From the NCBI GenBank assembly GCA_023014485.1, contig JAJOZX010005784.1, forward strand, positions 173,501-237,500: a stretch of 64,000 bases of DNA, given 5' to 3'. Source of the DNA: Bathynomus jamesi. Its lineage: Eukaryota; Arthropoda; Malacostraca; Isopoda; Cirolanidae. Positions 46,887-56,656 of the stretch are shown here, in pieces. The notes beneath the pieces are model-generated. The model worked only from the letters and a program-made list of their open reading frames with translations. It had not been told where the DNA came from and ran no database searches. Both the position numbers and the translations under genes were made by a program. Every line of letters begins with the position of its first letter. The first letter of the stretch is position 1.

Positions 46887-47489
46887 GATACACACAGACC
46901 GTGCATGGAACAAGGAACTCTTCTGGGATAATTAAATCCACTATAGTCTGAATAAGTAATGGTAAATGACAAATACCATAGTTTTTCTTTTTCATGATGC
47001 AAGCCCGACGTGGGCAACGGGTCTCTCGCAAAGAGGTCCCATAGATATAGCTTCCCTCACCAGCTATCTGCAAAGCAGACAGGATCCAGCTTTGGGACAT
47101 GGATCTAGGGTTTAAAGCAGCCTAGCCCCACTACATTTAGAACCTCAGTATAAGTAAAAGACTCGTTGCATTCACGTCGGATTGAATAAATCAAAGAAAA
47201 AGGGGCAACGAGTCTTTTACTTATATTGAGGTTCTAAATGTGTGGGGCTAGGCTGCTTTAAACCCTAGATCCATGTTCCAAAGCTGGATCCTGTCTGCTT
47301 TGCAGATAACTGGTGAGGGAAGCTATATTTATGGGACCTCTTTGCGAGAGACCCGTTGCCCACGTCGGGCTTGCATCATGAAAAAGAAAAACTATGGTAT
47401 TTGTCATTTACCATTACTTATTCGGACTATAGTGGATTTAATTATCCCAGAAGAGTTCCTTGTTCCATGCACGGTCTGTGTGTATCATA
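46884..47489. repeat. Long palindrome P1 (arms about 285 bp)
   Basis: The left arm 46884-47169 is the near-perfect inverse of 47205-47489, with a 35-nt loop. Arms carry gtgcatggaacaaggaactc and agcccgacgtgggcaacggg. The same family forms P3 at 55549-56032. Open frames on both arms are mirror images and not genes. Confidence 0.92.
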
Positions 47490-47517
47490 AAAAACTCAGG
47501 GAACCATTGGGTTCATT

Positions 47518-47655
47518 GAATGCCCAGTTAGGTCAACTGTACGCCCTTGACGATTGGTTAGGTTTAGTCGTGATATTTTCGTTAAAACTAACGAAAACAT
47601 CACGACTAAACCTAGCCAATCGTCAAGGGCGTACAGTTGACCTAACCGGGCATTC
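47518..47655. repeat. Palindrome P2 (arms about 67 bp)
   Basis: The left arm 47518-47584 and right arm 47588-47655 pair with few mismatches around a three-base loop. Its ends are gaatgccc and gggcattc. It is unrelated in sequence to P1. Confidence 0.92.
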
Positions 47656-47825
47656 AAATTTTATCTTATGTAAATAATGGTTCTCTATTTATTATATGTT
47701 TGCAATAAATAATAAATTTGTTGTTATTGTTTTCTTATCTTATTTTGGTTAATTTGCAGAGTTTAAACTTTCGGGGTGGATATAGATGAAAAGATCAACA
47801 TTGGGGTGGTAATTGTTGAAGAGAG

Positions 47826-47932
47826 TATGAGTTGTCCTAGGTATGAGTTGTCCTAGGTATGAGTTGTCCTAGGTATGAGTTGTCCTAGGTATGAGTTGTC
47901 CTAGGTATGAGTTGTCCTAGGTATGAGTTGTC
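47826..47932 (-). repeat. Right foldback arm, 16-bp array
   Basis: About seven units of tatgagttgtcctagg, the exact reverse complement of the left array unit. Confidence 0.92.
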
Positions 47933-47945
47933 CGGTCACGCACCC

Positions 47946-48040
47946 AATGGTGGTAAGTTTTTAATATGTTATTTTTTAATATTTGGGGATGTCAATTACT
48001 TCCAGGTTGACCAAAAATATAGCCTAAATTGACTGGACTA
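47946..48040 (-). repeat. Right TIR of the XPG/PIN-like element
   Basis: Inverted partner of 40948-41054. The foldback element inserted beside its inner edge. Confidence 0.82.
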
Positions 48041-48049
48041 TTTCTTTAA

Positions 48050-49467
48050 GTTTGTTGTTTATTTCTGTGTTGCGCTGTTGTATCTGCTGTTTTATGGCTT
48101 CGGTATGTGGTGTTTGTGTGTTAGGTTTGAGGTTGTTACGTTGCCTTATGAGGTGGGCTATTTCTCTTGTGTAATTTGGGTTGTATTTCCTGATGTTGCC
48201 CTTGGGTATGTATTTGTTTGCATTATTGATGATCTGATTGAATGTCTTGAGTGTTGTATTGATGTTTATGATGGGTGTGCTGTTTCATGTGGTGAATTGT
48301 TCCTCAGTCTGTATTTTGAACTGTTCCCAATCAGCTTTCTTGTAATTTCTGTAAGTGTGCCTAAGGCTGTTGGGACAGTGTAGAATGTGTTGTAATGATG
48401 ATGGGCAGGTGGTCTGATGACAGTTGTTTTTCTGTTCTCCAGTGTGTGTGTGTGTGTGGCTAGTGAGGAGGGACTGAACGTTATGTCTTGGGAGGAGTTT
48501 GAGTATCCTGCTTGATGTGGTTTGTGTGTATGTTCTTCTGTGTTGTTAAGAATGAAGAGGCTGTTTAGTTATGTGGCTATGTTGGCGCCTCTGGTGTTTT
48601 GGTTGTGCAGGTACCAACTAGTGTCTTTAGCGTTGAAGTCTCCTCCTAAGATGACATTAGTGAGAGAGGCCAGATTGTGTAACTGTGGATTGTAATTGGC
48701 TGGTACCTGAGGTGAACTATCTGGTGGGATGTAAATGTTGATGAGTGTGGTGGTGTGTTTTGCGCGTGTTTTAATGTTAACTGCCTGTATTTCTATCGTG
48801 TTATCTGCTTGGATTGTGTTTGTAATGTTTTGGGTGGCATCAGTGTAGCTAATGCTTTTACGTATGTAACTGATGAGTCCATCCCCCGTGATCTCCAGTA
48901 CGATCTTGACGGATCGCCGTGAAGTTAGGGATGGTGGGTTTGTGTGTGCATTTTAGTTTTGTTTCTTGTATAAGTGCTATGTGAATGTTTTATTTGTGTA
49001 CGAATTCTCTAAGCTGCATGATTTTGTTTGTGGGGTCATCTACATTGTACTGTAATATTTTAATATTATGCTTCTGTACGTGTCTCATGGTCATATTGTG
49101 TGTCTTTGTGTATGGTGACATGTGTAAGTTGTAGTGGGGCCTGGATTAGTCTTAATGTCGCCAGAGAGTAAGAGTAGTCCGGGGAGCACGTCCGGCACGC
49201 AATTTCTCCATAAAATGAAAAAATAGCACGCTGGTATAGGTCCGGTCCCGGGAGCCGATCGGCACTCTGACCGTGCCACGCAACAGGCCGTCGACTGCCA
49301 GTCTGGCCAACCGTCGTAGACAGCCCGCTGCACGGAGATTTGAGGTGGTTTGGCCACCAACGCGTTGATGTCTTCGGTTTGACGTCGCCTCTTCTTCGCG
49401 TTGACGTTCCATGTTTTGTCGTTGACGTTGACGCACTGACGTGTCCCGCCCTGGAGGATACAGCCAC
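48050..49467 (-). pseudogene. 2A-LINE N-terminus and endonuclease
   Basis: Read from about 49467 leftward, a short N-terminal peptide ends in LLLLSGDIKTNPGP. After a stop and frame change, the endonuclease follows: ILQYNVDDPTNKIMQL, HIALIQETKL with catalytic Glu (about 49000), a DRTGDHGGWTH-like stretch, and VILGGDFNAKDTSW (about 48640). The order and motifs are those of EEP endonucleases in non-LTR elements. Several stops and frameshifts are present. The RT continues at 40930 beyond the inserted TIR element. Confidence 0.78.
49136..49162 (-). other. 2A-like ribosome-skipping motif
   Basis: Minus-strand codons give GDIKTNPGP after a Leu-rich LLLLS stretch. The core NPGP and preceding acidic residue match 2A-type sequences, which release the upstream peptide at the final Gly-Pro during translation. 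2A-like sequences are known at the N-termini of some non-LTR ORFs. The usual Glu of D-x-E-x-NPGP is Lys here, which may lower activity. Confidence 0.75.
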
Positions 49468-49690
49468 TGCTAGAAGCTTCCTCGTCAGCTGCTAACTTTT
49501 GATTTTAATACTGTGTGTAGATTCAGTTATTACTGTGAATCTGTTAAAAGAACATTCTCTGTTATTTTATGCTTATCCTTTGTCTGCAATTTTGTGTTGC
49601 TTTCAGTTGGAGTTCTGAAAATGTATTGCCCGCCTGTCTGCTAAATTGCTCTAATATGGACTCTCTTACTTCTATTTCTTCTTCCTTTAA

Positions 49691-49859
49691 TTTACACTAG
49701 AAATATGTCTAAAATCCAATACAGAAATCATCTTGGGAAGAATTTACACATGCTAGAGTGCTCCTGATTTTCGTACACGCAACAGAGAATAGCAGTCGTA
49801 AATTTTCTGGTTTCATTGAATAATAATCTTGGAGTTGTTTGATGAAGTGACTTTATCGA
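49691..49859. other. LINE-element X junction
   Basis: A poorly conserved stretch where the LINE 5' UTR gives way to element X. The exact border and any TSD are not resolved. Confidence 0.35.
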
Positions 49860-50676
49860 CTAGGCGAACTGCTTAAACATGATGTTGTTAATGCTTTAAG
49901 CAGTGACAAAAAGTATCTCTACAATATGTGCCTAGCTGTTCAATCTGAAAATGTCTCCAAAGATCTCGCAGAAAGATCTCCTGGTACAATTCATCATGCT
50001 CGTTGGCTAACTCGAGCAAATATAATTCTTAGACTCTATGTGTCAACACTAAATCTAACCCAAGATCTCAAAGATCTAGTAGAAATTATTATGCTATCTT
50101 ATGCTCCAGGATGGTTTTGGGTTAAGTCACATCCACTGGAATCTGACGGACCATCTAACTTTTGGTACTTAGGGTATCTGCTGCGTGACTTGAAGGAGAA
50201 ATACAGATTGATCATGGAACTGGTGTTTCAAAATAACTCGTACTTTTGCGAACCCCGAAAATATTCTTCTATCGATGATAACAGACTCCAGAAAAGAAGT
50301 TAGAGAGGTTGCGATCCAGAGAATCATTCTCTCAAGAAATACATTTTCTGGATCAAGAAACTTTGACCTACCTTGAACTCTTAGTTTTGATTTTTCAGAC
50401 TACACTGAAATGATTGATTGGCAGAAAGCAGTAATTTATCCGCCTCCTCTTCTAAGAAACTTTAGCAATAAGGAACTTTTGCTAGCAAGACAAGAATCAC
50501 TCAAAATACCAGCCTTTCCTTGTCACAGCCAAGGAGTAGAAAGCGCTCTGAATCTAGTAACGAATGCATCTGATGTACGAATTGGCTACGAAAATCGCCA
50601 AAAATACATTCTTAACCTACTGGAATCACGGCAAAGATTGGCTAAATTTGAATGGAAAGGACAGTGGAATAAATAA
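49860..50676 (+). pseudogene. Element X protein, C-terminal part
   Basis: The frame 49926-50303 contains SPGTIHHARWLTRANIILRL, then YVSTLNLT, YAPGWFWVK and ELVFQNNSYFCEP. After stops it resumes at 50410-50676 with LKIPAFPCHSQGVESALNLV, ending at a TAA. The RWLT-x-AN-x2-LRLYVS and PCHSQ-x2-E motifs are the standard C-terminal signature of the same family as 12797-13420 and 38096-38790. Together the three pieces give most of one protein. Stops and frame changes show it is long dead. Confidence 0.68.
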
Positions 50677-51741
50677 ATATGCAGTGCTACTTTCAAAATG
50701 GCTAAAGTTTATGCATCGTGCAAAAGAGCGCTTCATTAGGTAATGTTTTTTCTTTTTCTTGAAGACAAGTTCTGTTGTTTTAATTTCTCGAAAATGTTAT
50801 GTAATTCATTAATTTGTTCCTTATTTTTTATCATAATTAATATATAGTATATACTCAAAAACACGTAAAAATGTCATTTTCTTTGAGTTTGAATAAAAAA
50901 AATAAGAAAAACAAGTTTAACACAGTTGAAACAATTTTTATCTGAGTTTTTACTGAAAAATGTACATTTTGGCAAATTGAAACTAAAACCGAAAATTTGT
51001 GCCGGGGATAGGAGACTTAGGATACGCGAAATATTTTACTGGGTGACAACTGTGACCCATACGAAACCCACAATGTGTCACTTTTGAATACAAAATATCA
51101 ACCCGCCCTAGACTGTATAGTGTATATAGTGTATAGTTTTCCATAACCGTAAACTTGTTTAACAAAAACAAGGTCTTTTGAAGACAGACACACACAGTTA
51201 TAACAAAAAGGCATAGGCCCTTTAAAAAAAGAAATATATATATATATATATAAATAATGCATTTATTTTTATTTTTTACATGAAATATATCATTATAAGT
51301 TTTAAATAATTGCATTGTTGGAAAAATTTATTCATTAGTCCTAGTTAAGAATAAGTATTCCTTGGATTAGATTCAAGGAAGTTCATTATTAAAGAATGGC
51401 TTCATTAAAGCCTGCATATTTTATCCCTGAACTGAAAGGGTATAACAGACACGGCAGCCCCGATTAGACCATCTAGAACAACACCCCCAACGCGCAGATA
51501 AGTTCGAAACAAAGAACTGAAAACAGAAGTAAGAGAGAGAAAGAGTTCAGTCTTTGCTCGGGTCGTTTCTTTCCTTGCGCAATACGCTTAACGTTGTGTA
51601 GATTATCCTGTCTAGCTTTGTTTGTAACTTGCTTTCATAGTGTAGTCAGTTGAGCCACTCTTTATCTGCTTCAACTTTGGTCACAATTCTCCAGTAATAA
51701 AAACTAAAGTTATGCGTACCATGCGAAGAAGAGCTTGTAGG
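50677..51741. other. Element X 3' end and flank
   Basis: Non-coding DNA containing the right TIR ACCCGCCC at 51101-51108 and a (TA)n-type tract near 51236-51252. Beyond 51110 nothing is recognised up to the hAT remnant. Confidence 0.45.
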
Positions 51742-51749
51742 ACCTACAG

Positions 51750-52421
51750 CAGTGGTTCCCAACCTTTTTTGCGCCATGCCCCACCTCGACACCTCAAAAA
51801 ATTTGATGCCCTCCATTAATATAAAAACAAATTTGGTGTTGAAAAGGTATTATTTAAAATTTACAATAATATGAGTACATTTAATGAGTTACCGTACATT
51901 CAATATGAGTTACATTAAATATGAGTCAAGAAACTTGAGATTGAAGCTAACTATATTATTTCCTTGAAATAAAACTTCTCAGTTGAAAAGTTGCAATTTT
52001 AAATTCACAAAAGTAATTTAATCAATAATACCGCTTTAAATTCACAATATTAGGTAAAAATACAGCAAATTCAAAGTTTGATAATCTCAAGTTACTGAGA
52101 TCCTTGAGCTTGATGTTTACTACAAATGGTTTTGATTTCAGGCACTAACTTACTTAGCTTCAGTCTTAAGTCTTCTCGTTTTGTGATATCCAGTCGGTTT
52201 CTTTTTTTCTGTAGTAAAAGTCACTTATAGCACTAAAACCACATTCCACCAAATATGAAGATGGGAATGGTAACAGTAGCTCTCTCGCCAAACAAGTTGA
52301 ATTATTATGTATAAATTTCATTATTTTATAATTTTATTATTATGTATAAATTTCATTTTATTGTAGCATTTTCAAATTGCCCCCAAAATATTCAAATTGC
52401 GCCCCACGTTGGGAATCACTG
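51750..52421 (-). mobile_element. hAT remnant with 8-bp TSD and transposase C-terminus
   Basis: The ends are CAGTGGTTCCCAAC and the inverted GTTGGGAATCACTG. The TSD acctacag is exact at 51742-51749 and 52422-52429. On the minus strand around 52120-52290 a decayed frame reads KKRNRLDITKREDLRLKLSK, resembling the C-terminal end of hAT/ZBED-type transposases. This makes it an internally deleted derivative of an autonomous hAT. Confidence 0.88.
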
Positions 52422-52904
52422 ACCTACAGTATACATTTATTTAGCAATTGGAAAACTATCTCTGCGTTGTTTGTTGCATCGTGCAGTGTCGTACGATTAA
52501 AGGCCCAATATGTAGTGTAGTGTGTTCATTTCTCTTTCCTCGTCATGTACTCTACTACTTCCATTAAAAAAAAAAGTGTGTTAAAAAGCTTAATTTTACA
52601 GTATACTGAGTATAGTCTTAGTATACAGTACACACACTATATATAAATAAAATTGATTTTGAGGTATTTATACATTGAACTAAACACGAAGTTTTACTTT
52701 TGTATTCTTCTTTAAAGCATCTTAGATATTCTAAGCTCTAAATATTATTTATGATGTAGGTTAATAATGCATGATTAGTTCTGTATTTGGAAAGTATGTC
52801 TTTTTTAGTATTTATTAGTTAAAAAAAAATATTTTCCACAAACTCTCCAAAAGCCAAAGTGGTGATGGTGGTGATGGGACTGATGATGACTGGATCATTG
52901 ATAA

Positions 52905-53535
52905 CACTGCCCAACACCAATTTTGCTGATTTAATTCTAACACCTGTTTTTAGATAACTTTGGTGTGCTGATTTCAAAAATCACCTTAGTTTTTGCCTAT
53001 CACGTCAGGTTTTCGAGCAATCAAATACGGAGATATCGCATTTTGGCAGGGTTATGCCCAATTTTTTTTCTTTTCAAAAAATAAGTTTTTACATACTCAG
53101 AATCAGCATGGAAAAGTAAACAATTGTGCAGGGAGTGAACTTTAATATACAATGGTAATATTGACACACAAAGTAATTAAGTGTTTAAATAAGCAAAAAA
53201 TGAATCCATGATCATGACGTCACGCTCACACCTGGGGAAATCACAGATACCCAAGATTTTAATATGTTGTACATGACCTTTAGATTTAATGCACAGATTT
53301 GTGTATTCCACAGATAACAGCTGTTTTGCTGTTAAAATTTTAACAGGTCTAAAAAATCATCAATTTTGATAAGTGCCCTTCATGGATCACCCAAAATAGG
53401 CATATTGCATTGCACGAAAACCTGATGTGATGGACAAAATCGAAGGTGATTTTTGAAATCAGCACATCAATATTATCCAGAAACAGGTCTTAGAATTAAA
53501 TCACCAGCAAAAACGTTTTTTTTTGTTGGGCAGTG
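52905..53535. mobile_element. MITE with about 130-bp TIRs and TAA duplication
   Basis: The ends are CACTGCCCAAC and the inverted GTTGGGCAGTG. Inner arms share gtgctgatttcaaaaatcac and a caggttttcg block. TAA flanks both sides (52902-52904 and 53536-53538). A 3-bp TWA-type duplication suggests the PIF/Harbinger group. It has no coding capacity. Confidence 0.82.
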
Positions 53536-53538
53536 TAA

Positions 53539-54220
53539 TGGAACTACAATAATTGGCTTGACTAATCGATTTAAAATATTTAGTCATCGTTCAGATTCGA
53601 TCAATACGGTGGTGAAAAGTGATGACCAACATTCGTCGATCCAACATCCAGTTAATGATCAGTTGATTTGATCAATGTTCCCTAAGACTCATTTCATACA
53701 TACTTATTTTAATTATCTGCACTGAACAGTTTAGATCATCGAAAATAATTCCTTTCAGCCTTATAGGCCTACACCATTCTTTTCTTTAACTTAATTTATG
53801 TTTTATAAAATTCCCTGATCCCATCTCTTGAAACAATTTTTTTACTTCATTATATATAGGGCCTATCACAGTATGCAACATTGGTTTGAACAGTCTTCAC
53901 CTGTTTTTATTCTCGTTTCTTGGTATCGTGTCTTCTGTGCTGTTTTAGGTTTCATTTTGGGTAACAATCCTCGAATTAAAATGGGTCGAAAGTTCATTTG
54001 AACATTAAATTCTTATTTTGACACTCTCCTAATCAGCTATGGGCATTTTTGGTCTCGTATGGCACTTACCTTATGGAGGCTTTAAATTTTAGTTTTAAGT
54101 CCTGTTGCTTCGTCAGTTTCACTGATAGACGTTCGTTTTTTCTCTGCAGGTATTGGAATATTTGTTTTTATGTATGATAAAACTGTGATAATGATCTAAT
54201 AGATTTTTGTACTCTTTCAG
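53539..54220. other. End of the last flotillin intron
   Basis: Nothing is recognised except two phase-compatible splice acceptors, TCTCTGCAG ending near 54150 and ACTCTTTCAG ending at 54220. Confidence 0.4.
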
Positions 54221-54238
54221 GTTGTCCGTGCTGTGTAA
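54221..54238 (+). CDS. FLOT1: Candidate flotillin-1 terminal exon
   Basis: After the strong acceptor tttttgtactctttcag, codons GTT GTC CGT GCT GTG TAA give VVRAV and stop in phase 0. Joined to ...TGVDVSK this would finish the protein five residues after exon 8604-8768, close to the few residues expected in the family. AATAAA lies about 580 bp downstream. It is chosen by phase, splice signal and length only. The alternative acceptor near 54150 gives VLEYLFLCMIKL before a stop. If correct, the intron is about 45 kb. Confidence 0.5.
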   Translation, partial: VVRAV

Positions 54239-54840
54239 TGCCACCTGTGAAAATCCTTGCCTTATAATTCTAATTCCAGTTATTATTAATTATATGTTGT
54301 ACACCTGTATTGCGAGTATTGTTTTTATTCCATTTATAACTCGTTTTCCTTAAGCAGTATGTTTGGTTGTGTAAATGTAACGCTTATTTTCATTGCAATT
54401 AAAGGGTTGCACACAAATCCTTTGCTATTATATATAATTAGCAAGTGGTGTAATAATGTGGATAACTATATTAAGCCGATTATTTCATGTTATATAGATA
54501 TGAAATGTTTTGTAAAAGTTTTTTTTTTTTTTTAATTAAATTGAAGGTACAATAATACTTAGTTACATTTTGTGTGTTTTTCATGTACAAATGTCAAATA
54601 GTTGTTTTTATAGGTAGTGGTAATAGATTTGATTTCATTTATATTCAGTTTGGCATGTAGTAGTTTCTAGGATTAATTTAATTTCGGTACACAGAAATAT
54701 CCCATTGAATGTCAGACATCGAGATTACTCGGAACTTTTTGCATATTGAACGTGTGTGTTCATATTTTCATACTCTGTTTATTGGTTTAAACAATGTGCT
54801 GATAAAGGTTGATAAAAATAAAACAATTATTGCGGTTAAT
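54239..54840 (+). other. Candidate flotillin-1 3' UTR with poly(A) signal
   Basis: AT-rich, repeat-free sequence after the candidate stop. AATAAA at 54817-54822 is a usable polyadenylation signal. The assignment depends on the terminal exon being right. Confidence 0.42.
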
Positions 54841-55548
54841 AATAAGTACAACATAAGAGTGATTTCCAATTTATACAAATTCTGTTGATTGTTTAGCAGC
54901 TGTTTCAGTAGTGATCACTAGTCTAGCAGAGATCTCAAAGTACTGCAGAGGGACTCTTCACTTGCTTTCAAGGCTGTGAAACACTTGGCTAAATTTTTAA
55001 GAATTTGTGCGTGTTGGCTCGAGTCAAGTTTAACTGAACGTTGAGAAAGAAAAGTAGTCCGTCTGCTGTTGGTATTACAGGTAGACTACCCGTTCTATCG
55101 TACTACAAATTAGACACTAAACGAAAGTTAAAGTATTTTAATGTTTTTCAAGAATGATGATGTAATTGAGTTGGCCTACGGGCAGATGATTATTTTATAT
55201 ACGGAAATCGTCCTTCAACTTTTGAGTTTGAAAACATTTTCTAGTCCGACACACACACAAAGTTACAGCAGCATTGGTTTGTCAATTTCTGCAGGTACTT
55301 TTTGTATTTTCATTCCATTAATAATGAGCATTTTTTAAAGATTAGCATTTATTGTCTTGGTTATGATTTTACATGTAGGTATTCATTTTAATTTATTCAT
55401 TTGCATTTTTACTAAACATTTCACCTGACATACGAGTGTATGAATAACTGCCATTTTTTAGTTGTACTTCTGTATAGCTATCAGTACATATTTATGAAAT
55501 TTCTCAGCTTCAAAAAAAAAAAAAAAATTATATATATATATATATATA
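54841..55548. other. Intergenic DNA, no gene recognised
   Basis: No supported coding sequence. An A-run and a (TA)n tract at about 55510-55549 precede the palindrome cluster. Confidence 0.45.
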
Positions 55549-56032
55549 TAATTGAACTCAGAATGGTCCCCTGAGGTTCTTTCATGATACACACACCGTG
55601 CATGGGACAAGGAACTCTTCTGGGAAAATTAAATCCACTGTAGTTTGAATAAGTAATGGTAAATGACAAACACTATAGTTTTTTTTTCATGATGTTAGCC
55701 CGACGTGGGCAACGGGTCACTCGCAAAGATGCCCCAACAATATAGCTTCCCTCACCAGCTATCTACAAAGCAGATGGGATCCAGCTTTGGGGACAGGAAT
55801 CAGGATCCTTAGATCCTGTCCCCAAAGCTGGATCCCATCTGCTTTGTAGATGGCTGGTGAGGGAAGCTATATTGTTGGGGCATCTTTGCGAGTGACCCGT
55901 TACCCACGTCGGGCTAACATCATGAAAAAGAAAAAAAAATAGTGTTTGTCATTTACCATTGCTTATTCGAACTATAGTCGATTTGATTTTCCCAGAAGAG
56001 TTCCTTGTTCCATGCACGGTCTGTGTGTATAT
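55549..56032. repeat. Long palindrome P3, same family as P1
   Basis: The left arm 55587-55798 pairs with 55814-56030 around a loop of about 15 nt centred on ggatcc. The arm sequence matches P1 (ggaactcttctggga, agcccgacgtgggcaac, ccagctttgg). An unpaired left extension, attgaactcagaatggtccc, also matches the sequence right of P1 in inverse, which defines a longer family unit. Confidence 0.9.
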
Positions 56033-56035
56033 ATA

Positions 56036-56616
56036 GCCCGACTTGTTCACTCCGACGAAGGTCAGGCCTTTTTCACTCCACCTTAGACCTACAGTTTAAC
56101 GTGGAATCCAAACCACGCCCCACCAGCAGCCCAGCGTCTTAACCACTAGGCCACCCACGGTACCCATTTATCTACCAACCACTTTCTTTATTGTGTGGGA
56201 GGATGAACAGCTGGGTTTTGTTGCGCGCCGGCTGCCGTCACCCGGTCTCGATCCCGGGGCCGATGGATTCATAGTCAGCGACGCTAACCACTACACCATC
56301 GAGGCGCCTATATATATATATATATATATAATATATATAGGCGCCTCGATGGTGTGGTGTAATGGTTAGGGTCGCTGACTACGAATCCATCGGCTCCGGG
56401 ATCGAGACACGGTGACGGCAGCCGGCGCGCGGCAAAACCCAGCTGTTCATCCTTCCACACAATAAAGAAAGTACTTGGTAGATAAATGGGTACCCTGGGT
56501 GGCCTAGTGGTTAAGACGCTGGGCTGCTGGTAGGGCGTGGTTCGGATTTCACGTTAAACTGTAGGTCTAAAGATGGAGTGAAAAGTTTGACCTTTGTCAG
56601 AATGAACAATTCGGGC
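56036..56616. repeat. Palindrome P4: two inverted dimeric tRNA-like SINEs
   Basis: Left arm 56036-56308 (minus-orientation SINE) and right arm 56340-56616 (plus orientation) flank about 31 bp of TA repeat. Each arm has the two tRNA-like modules described at 506-803: GATGGTGTAGTGGTTAG with a GGGATCGAGACCC B-box, then GGCCTAGTGGTTAAGACG with its own T-arm-like hairpin. Arms differ at scattered sites, so this is not a very recent inversion. Confidence 0.9.
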
Positions 56617-56656
56617 GGAAGCTAACCATAAAGGTGTGTGTATATATATACACACA

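Larger units (their letters stand above)
46432..47940. mobile_element. Foldback-like element with inverted 16-bp arrays
   Basis: The outer arms are tandem arrays of cctaggacaactcata on the left and its reverse complement on the right. The flanks carry cacccaatgg at 46422-46431 and 47941-47950, a 10-bp direct duplication. Collapsing it restores the right TIR region of the host element. Inside lie a 64-bp direct repeat, a (TA)n tract and two palindromes. Arms built from tandem subrepeats are the defining trait of foldback elements such as Drosophila FB, which is family knowledge. No protein gene is present. Confidence 0.8.
40948..48040 (+). mobile_element. TIR-bounded element encoding an XPG/PIN-like protein
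   Basis: The perfect 15-bp ends TAGTCCAGTCAATTT at 40948-40962 are inverted at 48026-48040. The TIR continues imperfectly for about 100 bp, with shared CCTGGAAGTAATTG and ATATTAAAAACTTACCAC blocks. The element sits in the 2A-LINE. Flanks are T-rich, so at most a short TT or TTT duplication can be claimed. The + strand carries a decayed multi-domain gene (41608-45843), and a foldback element lies just inside the right end. About 5.6 kb remains after removing the foldback. Confidence 0.8.
38812..49690 (-). mobile_element. Minus-strand non-LTR element with 2A-like motif, split
   Basis: Endonuclease and N-terminus lie at 48050-49470, RT and C-terminus at 38812-40930, all on the minus strand. The gap is the TIR element 40948-48040. 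Without it the LINE is about 3.8 kb. It inserted into element X, whose gene continues on both sides. I see no RNase H domain. The clade is uncertain (Jockey, Ingi or L2-like). Both outer ends are approximate. Confidence 0.78.

Noticed and set aside
47273..47677. 134-codon ORF in palindrome P1
   Set aside because: The same peptide is encoded in mirror image on the other arm (46795-47100 minus). It is hairpin DNA with no domain.
54151..54190. Alternative flotillin terminal exon reading VLEYLFLCMIKL
   Set aside because: It is phase-compatible, but the hydrophobic tail is unlike flotillin ends and the next acceptor gives a shorter, more plausible end. Not excluded.
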